From Streptomyces sp. NBC_00457 (GTDB lineage Bacteria > Actinomycetota > Actinomycetes > Streptomycetales > Streptomycetaceae), in NCBI RefSeq assembly GCF_036014015.1, contig NZ_CP107905.1, positions 8,866,001-8,930,000 of the forward strand: a stretch of DNA of 64,000 bases, in the 5' to 3' direction. Positions 16,600-26,600 of the stretch are shown here, piece after piece. The notes under the pieces are model-generated. The model made no database searches and was not told where the DNA came from. It worked only from the letters and a program-made list of their open reading frames with translations. The translations under genes and the position numbers were made by a program. Position 1 is the first letter of the stretch. Each line of letters opens with the position of its first letter.

Positions 16600-17213
16600 G
16601 AGGGCCCCACCGGAACGAAGCGAACGGGCGTGCCCGGTGACAGCAGCGCGGCCGGCACGCGCGCGTGGTCCCACAGCACGGCGTCCGTGGTGCCGATCAG
16701 CTGCCAGCCACCGGGCGACGAGCGCGGGTAGACGCCGGTGTAGGGGCCCGCGAGACCGACCGCGCCGGCGGGGACGGCAGTGCGCGGCGTGGCCCGGCGT
16801 GGGACGTCGTAGCGTTCCGGCAGACCGGACAGGTAGCCGAAGCCGGGCGCGAAACCGCAGAAGGCGACGCGGAATTCGGTCTCCGCGTGGATACGGGCCA
16901 CCTCCCGCTCGGGCACACCCCAGTGCGCCGCCACGTCGGCCAGGTCCGGGCCGTCGTAGCGCACCGGGAGCTCGATCACGTCACGCGCGCGTGGGGGAGC
17001 GGGAAGTGCTTCGGTGGCGGTCAGTTCGGCGGCCAGCCGGGTCGGGTCGGCGAGGCCGTCGAGCAGGACCGTACGGGCAGCGGGAACGATCTCGCCCACG
17101 GAGAGGGAGCCCTCCGCGCGGCGCCGCAGCAGCTCCGCGTGCAGGGCCTGTGCCTCGTCCCCGGAAGCGACCTCGACGAGCAGGGCGCCGTCACCGACGG
17201 GCAGCACCCTCAT
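16596..17213 (-). CDS. pxpB: 5-oxoprolinase subunit B
   Basis: 205 aa, KipI/PxpB family. The signature FCGFAPGFGYLSGLPERYDVPR and PAGAVGLAGPYTGVYPRSSPGGWQLIG are intact. ATG 17213 overlaps the pxpA stop by four bases and its own stop overlaps the pxpC start, so the three subunits are made in step. A long upstream extension of the frame runs antiparallel to nothing useful and overlaps pxpA; it is not part of the gene. Confidence 0.93.
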   Translation of the reverse strand: MRVLPVGDGALLVEVASGDEAQALHAELLRRRAEGSLSVGEIVPAARTVLLDGLADPTRLAAELTATEALPAPPRARDVIELPVRYDGPDLADVAAHWGVPEREVARIHAETEFRVAFCGFAPGFGYLSGLPERYDVPRRATPRTAVPAGAVGLAGPYTGVYPRSSPGGWQLIGTTDAVLWDHARVPAALLSPGTPVRFVPVGPS

Positions 17214-17968
17214 ATGAAGGCCTCCACCCGGACACCCGACTCCTGGAGTTTCTCCCGGACCCGGCGGGCCAGCTCCACCGCGCCGGGGGTGTCGCCGTGC
17301 AGGCACAAGGACTGGGCCCGTACGTCGATCTGCGCCCCGGAGTGGGACGTGACGACGCCGAAGCGGGCCAGCCCCACCGAGCGTTCCACGACGGTGTCCG
17401 GGTCGGTGACCACGGCGCCGTCCTGCCCGCGTGGGACGAGCGTGCCCTCGTCGGTGTACGCCCGGTCCGCGAACGCCTCCGTGACGGCCGGGAGTCCGGC
17501 CTTCCCGGCCAGCTCCAGCAGCCGGGAGCCGGGCAGCCCGAGCACGTGCAGCGAGGCGTCCGCGAGGAGCACGCCGTCGACGACCGCGCCGGCCTGCTCC
17601 TCGTCGTGCACGACGCGGTTGTAGAGCGCGCCGTGCGGCTTGACGTACGACACGCGCGTGCCCGCCGCGCGCGCGAACACCTCGAGGGCGCCGATCTGGT
17701 ACGCCACTTCGGCCGCCAGCTCCGCGGGCGGCACGTCCATCGCGCGCCGCCCGAACCCCGCCAGATCCCGGTAGGCGACCTGTGCCCCGATCCGTACCCC
17801 GCGCTCGGCCGCCAGCTCGCACACGCGCCGCATGGTGACCGCGTCCCCGGCGTGGAAGCCGCAGGCAACGTTGGCGCTGGTGACGACGGACAGCAACTGC
17901 TCGTCGTCGGTGAGCCGCCAACGGCCGAAGCCCTCGCCGAGGTCGGCGTTCAGATCGATCGCGGTCAT
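17210..17968 (-). CDS. pxpA: 5-oxoprolinase subunit A (LamB/YcsF family)
   Basis: 252 aa, the usual length. Blocks IDLNADLGEGFGRW at the N-terminus, SANVACGFHAGD about residue 31, and YVKPHGALYN about 107 are diagnostic of LamB/YcsF/PxpA, which binds 5-oxoproline. ATG 17968 has GAGGAG seven bases upstream; the frame extends further but without family similarity. It follows the cyclase gene by 43 bases and is coupled to pxpB. Confidence 0.95.
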   Translation of the reverse strand: MTAIDLNADLGEGFGRWRLTDDEQLLSVVTSANVACGFHAGDAVTMRRVCELAAERGVRIGAQVAYRDLAGFGRRAMDVPPAELAAEVAYQIGALEVFARAAGTRVSYVKPHGALYNRVVHDEEQAGAVVDGVLLADASLHVLGLPGSRLLELAGKAGLPAVTEAFADRAYTDEGTLVPRGQDGAVVTDPDTVVERSVGLARFGVVTSHSGAQIDVRAQSLCLHGDTPGAVELARRVREKLQESGVRVEAFI

Positions 17969-18011
17969 CGGTCTCCTCTGGTTCTCGTGCTGCCGTTCAT
18001 CCCACTGCTGT

Positions 18012-18833
18012 TCATCCCACGCGGAACTGCTCGTCGCGGGCGTCGGTGACGAACATCTGGCCCGGTGCGTGGGTGATGGCAAACGGCGGTCGTGAGGCCA
18101 TCACCGCGGCCTGCGGAGTCACTCCGCAGGCCCAGAACACCGGGATGTCGTCCGGGGCGATGTCCACCGGGTCTCCGAAGTCGGGACGGGCGAGGTCGCC
18201 GATGCCGAGCCCCGACGGATCGCCGCAGTGCACGGGGCTGCCGTGCACCGCCGGGAGCAGACTGCTCTCCCGGATCGCCGCCGCCAGGTGTGCCGGTGGC
18301 ACCGGGCGCATGGACACCACCAGGGGGCCGTGCAGCCGCCCCGCCGGACGGCACTGACGGCCGGTCACGTACATCGGGACGTTGCGGCCCTGTTCGAGGT
18401 GGCGGATCGGGACCCCCGCCTCGGCCAGCGCCCACTCGAAGGTGAAGCTGCACCCGATCAGCACCGACACCAGATCGTCCCGCCAGTGTCCGCGCACATC
18501 GGTCGGCTCGTCCACCAACTCGCCGTTCTCCCACACCCGGTAGCGCGGCAGATCGGTGCGCAGGTCGGCGCCGTCCGCGAGGACGGTCGTGAAGGAACCG
18601 GCATCCGTGATGTCGAGCACCGGACACGGCTTCGGGTTGCGCTGGCAGAACACCACCAGGTCGTACGCCCACTCCGCGGGCACCGCGATCAGATTGGCCT
18701 GCGTGTGGCCCGCGGCGACCCCGGCGGTGGGGCCCGTCAGACCCGCGCGGAAACGGGTGCGGGCGTTGTTCGGGCTCCACGCGTGCGCGTGCCCGTCGAC
18801 GAGGGCCAAAGGGCGGTCTTCCGTGCGGTTCAC
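18012..18833 (-). CDS. D-glutamate cyclase / putative hydro-lyase family protein (DUF1445)
   Basis: 273 aa. The family pattern [43 protein letters not shown] at residues ~32-75 and [25 protein letters not shown] near the C-terminus are intact. The family is linked to D-glutamate cyclase, which makes 5-oxo-D-proline from D-glutamate. That product would need PxpABC, encoded immediately downstream, so the operon may salvage D-glutamate from cell-wall turnover. GTG 18833 overlaps the MFS stop (GTGA). Activity is inferred. Confidence 0.85.
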   Translation of the reverse strand: MNRTEDRPLALVDGHAHAWSPNNARTRFRAGLTGPTAGVAAGHTQANLIAVPAEWAYDLVVFCQRNPKPCPVLDITDAGSFTTVLADGADLRTDLPRYRVWENGELVDEPTDVRGHWRDDLVSVLIGCSFTFEWALAEAGVPIRHLEQGRNVPMYVTGRQCRPAGRLHGPLVVSMRPVPPAHLAAAIRESSLLPAVHGSPVHCGDPSGLGIGDLARPDFGDPVDIAPDDIPVFWACGVTPQAAVMASRPPFAITHAPGQMFVTDARDEQFRVG

Positions 18834-20131
18834 ACCAGCTCCTTCCCGCGCGTCTCGGGCAGTCCGAACAGCGCCAGCGCTGCGACCCCGTATCCGATCG
18901 CCCCGAAGACCAGCGCTCCGCCCACGCCCCAGCTGTCGGCCAGGAAGCCGACCGTGGTGGGGAAGATGGCGCCCACAGCGCGACCGGCGTTGTAGGTGAA
19001 GCCCTGTCCCGCGCCGCGCACCGCGGTCGGGTACAGCTCGCTCAGGAAGGAACCGAAGCCGCTGAAGATCGCCGACATACAGAACCCGAGCGGGAAACCG
19101 AGTACCAGGAGCAGGGTGTTGGCGCCGCTCGGGATGTTCCCGTACGCCACGATGCAGACCGCGGACAGCAGCGCGAAGAGCCAGATGTTGCGCCGGCGGC
19201 CGAGCCGGTCGGTGAGGTAACCGCCGGTCAGATAGCCGAGGAAGGCGCCGGAGATCAGGAACGTCAGATAGCCGCCGGTGTTGACGACCGACAGGCCGCG
19301 ATCGGTCTTCAGGTACGTCGGCACCCAGGTGGCCAGCGTGTAGTAGCCGCCCTGGACGCCGGTGGACAGCAGCATCGCGAAGATCGTGGTGCGGAGCAGG
19401 TCGGGCTTGAAGATCGCCTTGAAGGAGCCCTTGCCCGCGCTCTTCTGCCGTACCGCCATCGCTTCGGGCGCGTCCTGCACCCTGCGCCGCATCCAGACGA
19501 CGAGCAGTGCGGGCAGCGCTCCGGTCCAGAACATCACGCGCCAGGCCAGATCGTCGTCCACGACGGAGAACACCAGCGTGTACATGATCGCGGCCAGCGC
19601 CCAGCCGACCGCCCAGGAGCTCTGGATCGCGCCGAGCGTGCGGCCCCGGTGCTTGGCGCTCGCGTACTCGGCGACCAGGATCGCGCCGACCGCCCACTCA
19701 CCGCCGAAGCCGAGGCCCTGGAGGGCGCGGAAGACCAGCAGGGACTCGAAGTTGGGGGCGAAACCGCAGGCGACGGTGAAGACCGCGTAGGTGATCACCG
19801 TGATCATCAGTGCCCTGACCCGGCCGAACCGGTCGGCCATCACGCCCGCGAGGGCGCCGCCGATGCCGGACGCCAGCAGCGTCACGGTGGTGAACAGGCC
19901 GGTCTGGCCGCTGTTCAGGCCGAAGTACGCGGCCAGCGCGACCATGCTCAGCGGCAGTGTGAAGTAGTCGTAGGAGTCGAGGGCGTAGCCGCCGAACGCG
20001 CCGGCGAAAGCGCGGCGGCCGCGCGGACCCAGGGCGCGCAGCCAGCCCAACGCGCCGTCGTCGGCGGTGTTTTCAGCTGTGGCCGGGTGGGCGTCGCTGG
20101 TCAGGGCCTGCGGTGGAGGGGTCGTGCTCAT
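18830..20131 (-). CDS. MFS transporter of the 5-oxoproline operon
   Basis: 433 aa, 12 hydrophobic segments. [15 protein letters not shown] is the loop 2-3 motif, [30 protein letters not shown] the long family motif of metabolite:H+ symporters of the SHS/aromatic acid type. ATG 20131 follows GCGAGG. First gene of the operon with the cyclase and pxpABC, so likely imports 5-oxoproline, D-glutamate or a related acid. Divergent from the GntR gene with an operator-like palindrome between them. Confidence 0.85.
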   Translation of the reverse strand: MSTTPPPQALTSDAHPATAENTADDGALGWLRALGPRGRRAFAGAFGGYALDSYDYFTLPLSMVALAAYFGLNSGQTGLFTTVTLLASGIGGALAGVMADRFGRVRALMITVITYAVFTVACGFAPNFESLLVFRALQGLGFGGEWAVGAILVAEYASAKHRGRTLGAIQSSWAVGWALAAIMYTLVFSVVDDDLAWRVMFWTGALPALLVVWMRRRVQDAPEAMAVRQKSAGKGSFKAIFKPDLLRTTIFAMLLSTGVQGGYYTLATWVPTYLKTDRGLSVVNTGGYLTFLISGAFLGYLTGGYLTDRLGRRRNIWLFALLSAVCIVAYGNIPSGANTLLLVLGFPLGFCMSAIFSGFGSFLSELYPTAVRGAGQGFTYNAGRAVGAIFPTTVGFLADSWGVGGALVFGAIGYGVAALALFGLPETRGKELV

Positions 20132-20241
20132 GGGCACCTCGCAGAGGGAGGACGGAGAGTGCGTGAGGACTGAGCCGGGCCGTGCGGAAGCCATCGGCGC
20201 TGTCGTGAGCGGGACGGTGACGCCGTTCGTAGCAAGGTAGA

Positions 20242-20258
20242 GGATCGTTCAACGATCC
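20242..20258. promoter_or_regulatory. Operator-like palindrome of the 5-oxoproline operon
   Basis: GGATCGTTCAACGATCC: eight-base perfect arms around one base, between the divergent MFS and GntR genes. Short GT..AC palindromes of this kind are typical of FadR/VanR-type GntR operators, so the adjacent regulator probably binds here and controls both directions. Confidence 0.65.
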
Positions 20259-20307
20259 CTCAATACCTATGTTGTTTCGTTCTTGTGTCTGCGGTTGAAT
20301 TCCAGGC

Positions 20308-21003
20308 ATGGCAGAGCAACTGTCGGGACTGGCCGACGACCGCGCCCTCCTCGGGCGCACCAGCACCGCGGAACGGGTCTCGGACATCCTCAGGAGCCGG
20401 ATCGCCGAGGGCTATTTCCCGCCCGGGACGCGGCTGTCGGAGGACAGCATCGGCGGCGCGCTCGGCGTCTCCCGCAACACGCTGCGCGAGGCGTTCCGGC
20501 TGCTCACCCATGAACGGCTGCTCGTCCACGAGCTGAACCGGGGCGTCTTCGTCCGGGTGCTGACCGTCGAGGACGTCGAGGACATCTACCGCACCCGCGG
20601 CCTGGTCGAGTGCGCCGTCGTCCGAGGACTCGGCGAACCGCCGTACGTGCTGGACGGGCTCGCGGAGGCCGTCGCCGAAGGGCAGCGGGCGGCGCGCGAA
20701 GGTGACTGGAAAGGGCTGGGTACGGCCAACATCCACTTCCACCGGGAGCTGGTCGCGCTCGCCGGCAGCGAGCGCACCGACGAACTGATGCGGAGCGTCT
20801 TCGCCGAGCTGCGGCTGGCGTTCCATGTCGTGGACGATCCGAGGCGGCTGCATGAGCCGTACCTCGCGCGCAATCTGCAGATCCTCCAGGCGCTGCAGGC
20901 GGGCGAGCCGGTCGAGGCCGAGAAGCTGCTCGCGGTCTATCTCGACGACTCGCTGGAGCGGGTGGTCGAGGTGTATCTGCGGCGGGTGGGCGAGGACGGA
21001 TAG
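20308..21003 (+). CDS. GntR-family regulator, FadR/VanR (FCD) type
   Basis: 231 aa. N-terminal wHTH (VSDILRSRIAEGYFPPGTRLSEDSIGGALGVSRNTLREAFRLLTHERLLVHELNRGVFV, residues ~23-82), then an all-helical FCD ligand domain with metal-ligand style residues DVEDIYRTRGLVE, NIHFHRELVALAGS and LQILQALQAGE. Likely represses the divergent MFS-cyclase-pxpABC operon and is relieved by 5-oxoproline or D-glutamate; this follows from position only. Its stop codon lies inside the first of two tandem repeats that precede the SMC operon. Confidence 0.9.
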   Translation: MAEQLSGLADDRALLGRTSTAERVSDILRSRIAEGYFPPGTRLSEDSIGGALGVSRNTLREAFRLLTHERLLVHELNRGVFVRVLTVEDVEDIYRTRGLVECAVVRGLGEPPYVLDGLAEAVAEGQRAAREGDWKGLGTANIHFHRELVALAGSERTDELMRSVFAELRLAFHVVDDPRRLHEPYLARNLQILQALQAGEPVEAEKLLAVYLDDSLERVVEVYLRRVGEDG

Positions 21004-21093
21004 CAGGCCCGGGGGTCTGACAACTAGCAGGTCCGGGGGGTGTGACAACCGTGACGCCGGAGCCCATCTGAGTCGTTTGGGGCGTTGTCAGAC
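21001..21093. promoter_or_regulatory. Three-copy motif upstream of the SMC operon
   Basis: Two near-identical tandem units, 21001-21024 and 21025-21049, both beginning TAGCAGG and ending TGACAAC. GTCTGACAAC (21015-21024) and GTGTGACAAC (21040-21049) are direct copies; GTTGTCAGAC (21084-21093) is the exact inverse of the first. The last copy ends 21 bases before the GTG start of the first SMC-operon gene, so these are likely operator or promoter elements. Confidence 0.6.
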
Positions 21094-21114
21094 CGAGGAC
21101 TTAGTCTGTGCACC

Positions 21115-22641
21115 GTGACTTCGCCTGCATCGACGGACCGTGTTCCGCCCCAGTTCACCGCGGGGCCGCGCCCAGCTCTGGGCCCGGCCGCCGACGAGGG
21201 ACTGGCGCGGCGGCTGCGCGCGCTCGCCTGCACCGCGCCGCTGCACGACCTGGATGCCCGCAAGGCCAATCTCGCGGGCGAGTACTCGGTGTACGGCATG
21301 GCCGAGGTCGCCCTCTCCGCCATCGACCTCGTCACGCTGAACATGGACTTCGACACCGGCGCCGACCACGACCAGATCGTTGCCCGGCTCATCCCGCGTA
21401 TCGCCGCGCAGGCCCCGCAGCGGCCCGTCGTCGAACATGAGCGGGTGGCCCGGTGGGTGCTGGAGAACCTGATCAATGTCGGCAGCGTCGATCGCGGCTT
21501 TCGCGCGGTTTACGGGACCTTCGCGCCGGACGGTACGTATGTCCGGCGGGACTACGACTTCAAGCTGATCGAGGAGGTGCCGGGGCCCGGCGGCAGCGTC
21601 TATCTCCGTACGACGGACGAAGCCGTCAATGTGCTGGTCGGCGCCCTCGACACCGACGTCACCAGCGCCCAGATCGCCGCCGAGGTCAAGTTGGAGGTGC
21701 TGATCAACCGGGGCCGGCTCGCGGATGCACAGCTCGCCGCCGAGCAGGCCCGGTATCGGACCGTGCAGTACTCCGAGACGCTGCGGCGGGCGCTGGATGC
21801 CACCCGGCGCAATGTGCGCGCCGTCGACTGGCTCAGTGCCGTGCCCGACATGATCGCCGAGGCGCTCGAGCATGTCGCCGACCGCTATCGGCACGAGAAC
21901 GCGATCCTCACGAACATCCGCAAGGCGCGGGACGGGTCGGAGGACCCCGAACACAAGCGGCGTGCGGCCGAGTTGGTCGACATCGTGAAGGACTGCATTC
22001 GACGGCATACGCAGTTGCAGTCGCGACTGCTTGAGGCCGGGCCGCTGTTCCGGGCCGAGCAGGACCGGCAGGCGTTCGCCACGCCGATGGCGTCGTCGGG
22101 GATCGATCTGTATGGGCATCTTGTCGCGCCGGTGCTGCCGCTGGAGCTGGAGCGGGCGGTTCGGGTCACGGATGCGTTCTTCGCTCGCGGGACCGGGTTG
22201 CGTACTCCGGTGTCCGTTCGGGTGGGGGACCTTGTGGACATACTGCTGACTCCGCCGGTGGAGCGGGAGCATCTCGGCGCGGAGATGCCTGAGCCGGATC
22301 TCATTGCCACGCCGGATGACAGTCGGTTCAGTGAGGAGCAGCTGGCTGCGGCGATGGAGCTGCTTGATCTGCCTGCGGATGCGCCCCGGCGGTTGTCGGG
22401 GTTGCTGGTCGACGCGCGTCGGCTGGATCCTGAGTTGCCTTATCTGGTGGCCCTGTTGGCTGTTCATGCGGCTAGTCCGCCTGTTGGTACGGCGTATCGG
22501 CAGGGGGAGGAGAAGCTGCTGTTCGCCGTGGACGACGGGACCGAGCTGGAGGATCCCGAGTTCGGGGGTGCTGACCTCATCGTGGGGACGGCTTTGTTGG
22601 ATGCGGTGGGGATGGCGGCGGATCGGAGTGAGGCTGCGTGA
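21115..22641 (+). CDS. JetA/MksF-like kleisin subunit of an SMC complex
   Basis: 508 aa, soluble, strongly helical. FKLIEEV..YLRTTDEAVNVLVGALDTDVTSAQIAAEVKLEVLINRGRLADAQLAAEQARYRTVQYSETLRRAL resembles the middle of JetA/MksF proteins, where a winged helix is followed by a helical bundle; the C-terminal PELPYLVALLAVHAAS may be a second winged helix. Kleisins bridge the two SMC heads. Start is GTG 21115 by frame; no good Shine-Dalgarno is near, and TAGTCT seven bases upstream may be a -10 giving a leaderless mRNA. The identification rests on gene order and these weak patterns. Confidence 0.6.
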   Translation: MTSPASTDRVPPQFTAGPRPALGPAADEGLARRLRALACTAPLHDLDARKANLAGEYSVYGMAEVALSAIDLVTLNMDFDTGADHDQIVARLIPRIAAQAPQRPVVEHERVARWVLENLINVGSVDRGFRAVYGTFAPDGTYVRRDYDFKLIEEVPGPGGSVYLRTTDEAVNVLVGALDTDVTSAQIAAEVKLEVLINRGRLADAQLAAEQARYRTVQYSETLRRALDATRRNVRAVDWLSAVPDMIAEALEHVADRYRHENAILTNIRKARDGSEDPEHKRRAAELVDIVKDCIRRHTQLQSRLLEAGPLFRAEQDRQAFATPMASSGIDLYGHLVAPVLPLELERAVRVTDAFFARGTGLRTPVSVRVGDLVDILLTPPVEREHLGAEMPEPDLIATPDDSRFSEEQLAAAMELLDLPADAPRRLSGLLVDARRLDPELPYLVALLAVHAASPPVGTAYRQGEEKLLFAVDDGTELEDPEFGGADLIVGTALLDAVGMAADRSEAA

Positions 22642-22652
22642 TGTCTGCCGGG

Positions 22653-22701
22653 TGCGGGTTGTCTGTGGCTGGTCGCGCAGTTCCCCGCGCCCCTAAAAGC
22701 C
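22653..22701 (+). repeat. Streptomyces intergenic repeat, copy 2, inside the SMC operon
   Basis: Core TGGCTGGTCGCGCAGTTCCC followed by CGCGCCCCT, as at 15651, but the mate of the hairpin is missing (AAAAGCC follows), so it is a weak terminator at best. It fills the gap between the first and second SMC-operon genes. Confidence 0.8.
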
Positions 22702-22744
22702 TTGTTCTGCCCCCTGTTTGTCAGATGCCCGAGGAGTTTCGATC

Positions 22745-23626
22745 GTGACCGAGCACGTCGACTGGAGTGAGGTGGAGGTTGCCGCCTCCGCGCCGGTGGC
22801 GCCCGCCGTCACGCCTGCCGATGCCGCCGACGCTGCTCGGCTCGTTGCCTTTGGGTTGCAGCCGAAACTGCAGCCTGCGCGGGATCAGGAGTATGCCGAG
22901 TTGCTGCGGCGGTATCGGGAGGATCCGTCGTTCGCTCGGCTTGCTGATGCCGTTGCCGCCGGGCTCGGCCTCGTCGTGCTGGAGGTGTCCCCGCGCGCGG
23001 GGATGGCCGTTACCGCTGCCGAGGACTCGGTGTTCGCCGTGCGGATGGGGGATTACGCCCGCCGGACTTCCGCCGACTCCGGGGACCGGTTCCTGCATGG
23101 GCTCGCTCATCTTGCCGTTGCCGCCATGGCGTTCCCGCGCCCCGAGGACCTTGCTGATGACGGGTACATCGGGCGGATCACGGTCAACGGGGTCGATGCC
23201 TTTGTGCGGCAGGCCTGTCGGCGGCTGGAGGAGCGGGCCGAGGTGCGGGGGGAGAACACCGATCCGGCCACGGACGCGCCCGGCCTTGAGGCCGCCTGGC
23301 GGATCTGGGTGAGACGGAGTGCGACCGGTGCCACCAAGGACGCGCGAAGACTGGCTGGTTCGACGACCGGCATCATCGGCAAGGCCGTCGCCTTCCTGAC
23401 CGACTCCGGGTTTCTGCAGCGCACGGGCGACGACAACGGCGGGACGTATCGGACGACGGCCCGGTATCAGCTCCAGGTGCGTGACATGGCGGGCAGTGCG
23501 GCCATGGCCGAGCTGCTGGAACTGGGCGTCGTGCCGGTCACCGACGGGACGCCGACGCTGCTGCCCGCCGAGGAGTCCGACGACCCGGAGCTGGTGGCCG
23601 ACGCCGGGCTGCCGTTCCACTCCTGA
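22745..23626 (+). CDS. JetB/MksE-like winged-helix subunit of an SMC complex
   Basis: 293 aa soluble protein. The middle (FAVRMGDYARR... FLHGLAHLAVAAMAFPRPEDLADDGYIGRITVNGVDAFVRQACRRLEE) and the C-terminal block ITGKAVAFLTDSGFLQR-like segment with TYRTTARYQLQVRDM look like tandem winged helices, as in MukE/MksE/JetB, which bind the kleisin dimer. GTG 22745 has GAGGAG eight bases upstream; an in-frame TTG at 22718 lacks this. Sits between the kleisin-like gene and the SMC gene (36-base gap). Function by context. Confidence 0.6.
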   Translation: MTEHVDWSEVEVAASAPVAPAVTPADAADAARLVAFGLQPKLQPARDQEYAELLRRYREDPSFARLADAVAAGLGLVVLEVSPRAGMAVTAAEDSVFAVRMGDYARRTSADSGDRFLHGLAHLAVAAMAFPRPEDLADDGYIGRITVNGVDAFVRQACRRLEERAEVRGENTDPATDAPGLEAAWRIWVRRSATGATKDARRLAGSTTGIIGKAVAFLTDSGFLQRTGDDNGGTYRTTARYQLQVRDMAGSAAMAELLELGVVPVTDGTPTLLPAEESDDPELVADAGLPFHS

Positions 23627-23662
23627 CCGCATCGACTGCCTTCACGACTACGAGAGTCCGCC

Positions 23663-26600
23663 ATGTACGAGCTGTCCCGGGTCCGCCTCTACTCCATCGG
23701 TCCGGCCGGTGCGCGCTACGCCGACACCGTGCTTGACCTGCGGGGAGTCGGCGAGCCCGTGCCCGACCCCGCGCCCACGCAGGCGGAGTTCTTCGAGGAG
23801 GAGCCCGTCGGCCCGCCGCGCCGGCCCGCGCCGGCCGGTGTGCTCTTCCTGGAGAACGGCGGCGGCAAGTCCGTCCTGCTCAAACTGATCTTCTCGGTGA
23901 TGCTGCCGGGACACCGGAACACGCTGGGCGGCGCCAGCTCCGGTGTGCTGCGCAAGTTCCTGCTCGCGGACGACTGCGGGCATGTGGCGCTGGAGTGGCA
24001 GCACGTGCTGACGGGCGAGTGCGTCGTCGTCGGCAAGGTGAGCGAGTGGCGCGGGCGGCAGGTCTCGAACGATCCGCGGAAGTTCGCCGAGGCCTGGTAC
24101 TCGTTCCGGCCGGGGCCCGGGCTGAGCCTGGACAATCTGCCGGTCGCCGAGTCCACCGCCGTACGGCCGTCCGTCGAGGGCGCGTCCGGTGCGCAGGGGC
24201 GGCGGCGCACCATGAAGGGCTTCCGGGACGCCCTCACCGAGGCCGGGAAGGCGTACCCGCATCTGGAGGTGCACTGGGAGGAGATCCACGACCGGTGGAT
24301 CGAGCATCTCGGCGACCTCGGTCTCGACCCCGAACTCTTCCGCTACCAGCGGGAGATGAACTCCGACGAGGGCGAGGCGGCCGGTCTCTTCGCGGTCAAG
24401 AAGGACTCCGACTTCACGGATCTCCTGCTGCGGGCGGTGACCGATACGCGGGACACCGACGGTCTCGCCGACCTGGTCGGCGGCTTCGGCAACAAGCTGG
24501 GGCGGCGGGCCGAACTGATCGCCGAACGCGACTTCACCGCCGGGTCGGTCGATCTGCTGGGGCGGATCGTCGAGGCCGCCGAGGCGCGGGCACGCGCGCG
24601 TGACATCCATGCCGGTGCCGAGCGGCGGACCCGGACGCTGGCCCGGCGGCTGTCCGCGCGTGGTGCGCAGGAGCGGGTGCGCGCCGCCGACCTCGCCCAG
24701 CGGGTCACCGGCGCCGCGCAGGCCGTCACGCACGCCGAGGGCGCGCGGGAGCGCAGTGCGCTGATCGCCGCCGAACTCGCTTACCGGCATGCGTCGTTGG
24801 CGCTCGCCGGCGCCGAGAAGTCGGCCGCCGCGCAGAAGCGGGAACTCGCCGACGCGCGCACCCTGCACTCGGCCTGGCAGGCCGCCGAGGCGGTGCTGCG
24901 GCACCGCGCCGCCGCCGACCGGGTCGCCCGAGTCGCGGCCGCCATCCAGGAGGCCGAGCGTGACGCCGCCCCGGCGCTCGCCTCGCGCGCCAAGGCCGCC
25001 GTCGATCTCGTACGGGCCCTGCACGCGGCCGCGGACGGCGCCGAAGCCCTGGCCAACGAAGGGGAGGAGCGGTCCGCGGCGCTCCAGGAGGTCAGCGAAT
25101 CCGCCCACCGGGACTCCACCTCCGCCGCCACGGAGGCCCAGCGCGCCCGCAGCGAGGCGGGGCATCTGCGGCAGCGGCTGTCCGAGGTCGAGCAGGAGAC
25201 CGCGGAGGCGGTGCGGGCGGGCTGGCTCGACGACAGCGCGCCCGACGCCGATCCCGCGCGGGCCGCGCTCGCCGCCAGCGACGCCGAGAAGACGGCGGTC
25301 GCCGCCTGGGACACCGCGCGCGAGGCATCCCACCGGGCCACCGAGCACGCCCGGGAAGCGGCTTCGGCGGAGTCCCGCGCGGAACTCACGGCGGCCCGCG
25401 CGGCAGACGCGGCAACGGCTGCGGAACGCTCGTACGAGGCAGAACGCCGCCTCGCCGAGGGTCTCGCGGCGGAGGAGCGGCTGGCGGAGCTGCTGAGCCT
25501 GACCGGTGCCTCCGGGGCGGTGGGTACGGTGCCGGGGCCCCGGACGGGGGCGGATGGTGCGGCTGGACGCGAGCGCTCCGACGCGGCTGGACGTGGCGGG
25601 TCCGCGCGGGCCGGGAGTGGCGTGTCCGGTGGAGGCGACGGTGGGGAGGCGGGCGACGGCAGGGATTCGTGGGCTGCGAGTGGTACGGCTGGCCGGGGTC
25701 GTGGAGGCGGGGCGGACGGTGGCGGGTCCGCTCGTGCCGGGAGTGGCGTGTCCGGTGGACGCGTTGGTGGCGAGGCGGGCGACGGCGGGGCTTCCTGGGA
25801 CGCGGGTGGTGTGGCTGGCCGGGGTCGTGGAGGCGGGGCGGATGGCGGCGGGGACGCGCGCGCCGGAAGCGACCCGTCCGTTGAAGGCGGAGATGGTGCG
25901 TCCGCCGGAGGCACGAGGCCTGCGAACGGTGATGACGTCGAGCCGCGTTCCCGGGTCGGCCTGACGACCCCGCGCCCTCTCACCCAAGGCCTCCTCAGCC
26001 CCGAGGAGCTCGACCGCTGCGCCGACGACCTCCGTCAGCTCCTCGACGTCGCCGTCTCCTCCGCCGAGCGACAGCTGTTCGAGCTGCGGACCGCTGCCGC
26101 CGACGACGCCCGGATCCTGGGCGCGCTCGGTGACGGCGGGCTGCTGCCGCCCGGGCCCGACGTGCTGGCCACCGTGGAGTTCCTCGGCGAGCACGGCATC
26201 CCGGCGCTGCCCGGATGGCGGTATCTCGCGCAGGCCGTGGACCCCGCCGATCACGCGCGCGTGCTGGCCGCCCGGCCGGAGCTGGTCGACGGCGTGATCA
26301 TCACCGACCCGGCCACGCACGCGCGTGCCCGCGAGGCGCTGAGCGAGGCGGCGCTGCTGCCGCGGTCCGCCGTCGCGGTCGGTACGGCCGCCGCCCTGCT
26401 CGCCCCGACTCCGGCACCCGACGCGAGCGGCGGCGACGTCTTCCTCGTACCGCCGAACCCCGCCATGCACGACGAGCAGGCCGCCGACGAGGAACGGCAG
26501 GCGCTGCGGGCGCGGGCGACCGAGCGGGACGAGGAGATCCGGACGCTCGCGGCACGGCTCGGAAAGGACCGGGAACTGACCGCGCGCCTGGCGTCCTGGC

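Noticed and set aside
25506..25964. Alternative-frame protein across the repeat insert of the SMC gene, considered as evidence for a frameshift
   Set aside because: Hand counts of third-position GC in the first repeat (69, 81 and 86 percent in the three frames) do not single out one coding frame; the main frame is open throughout.
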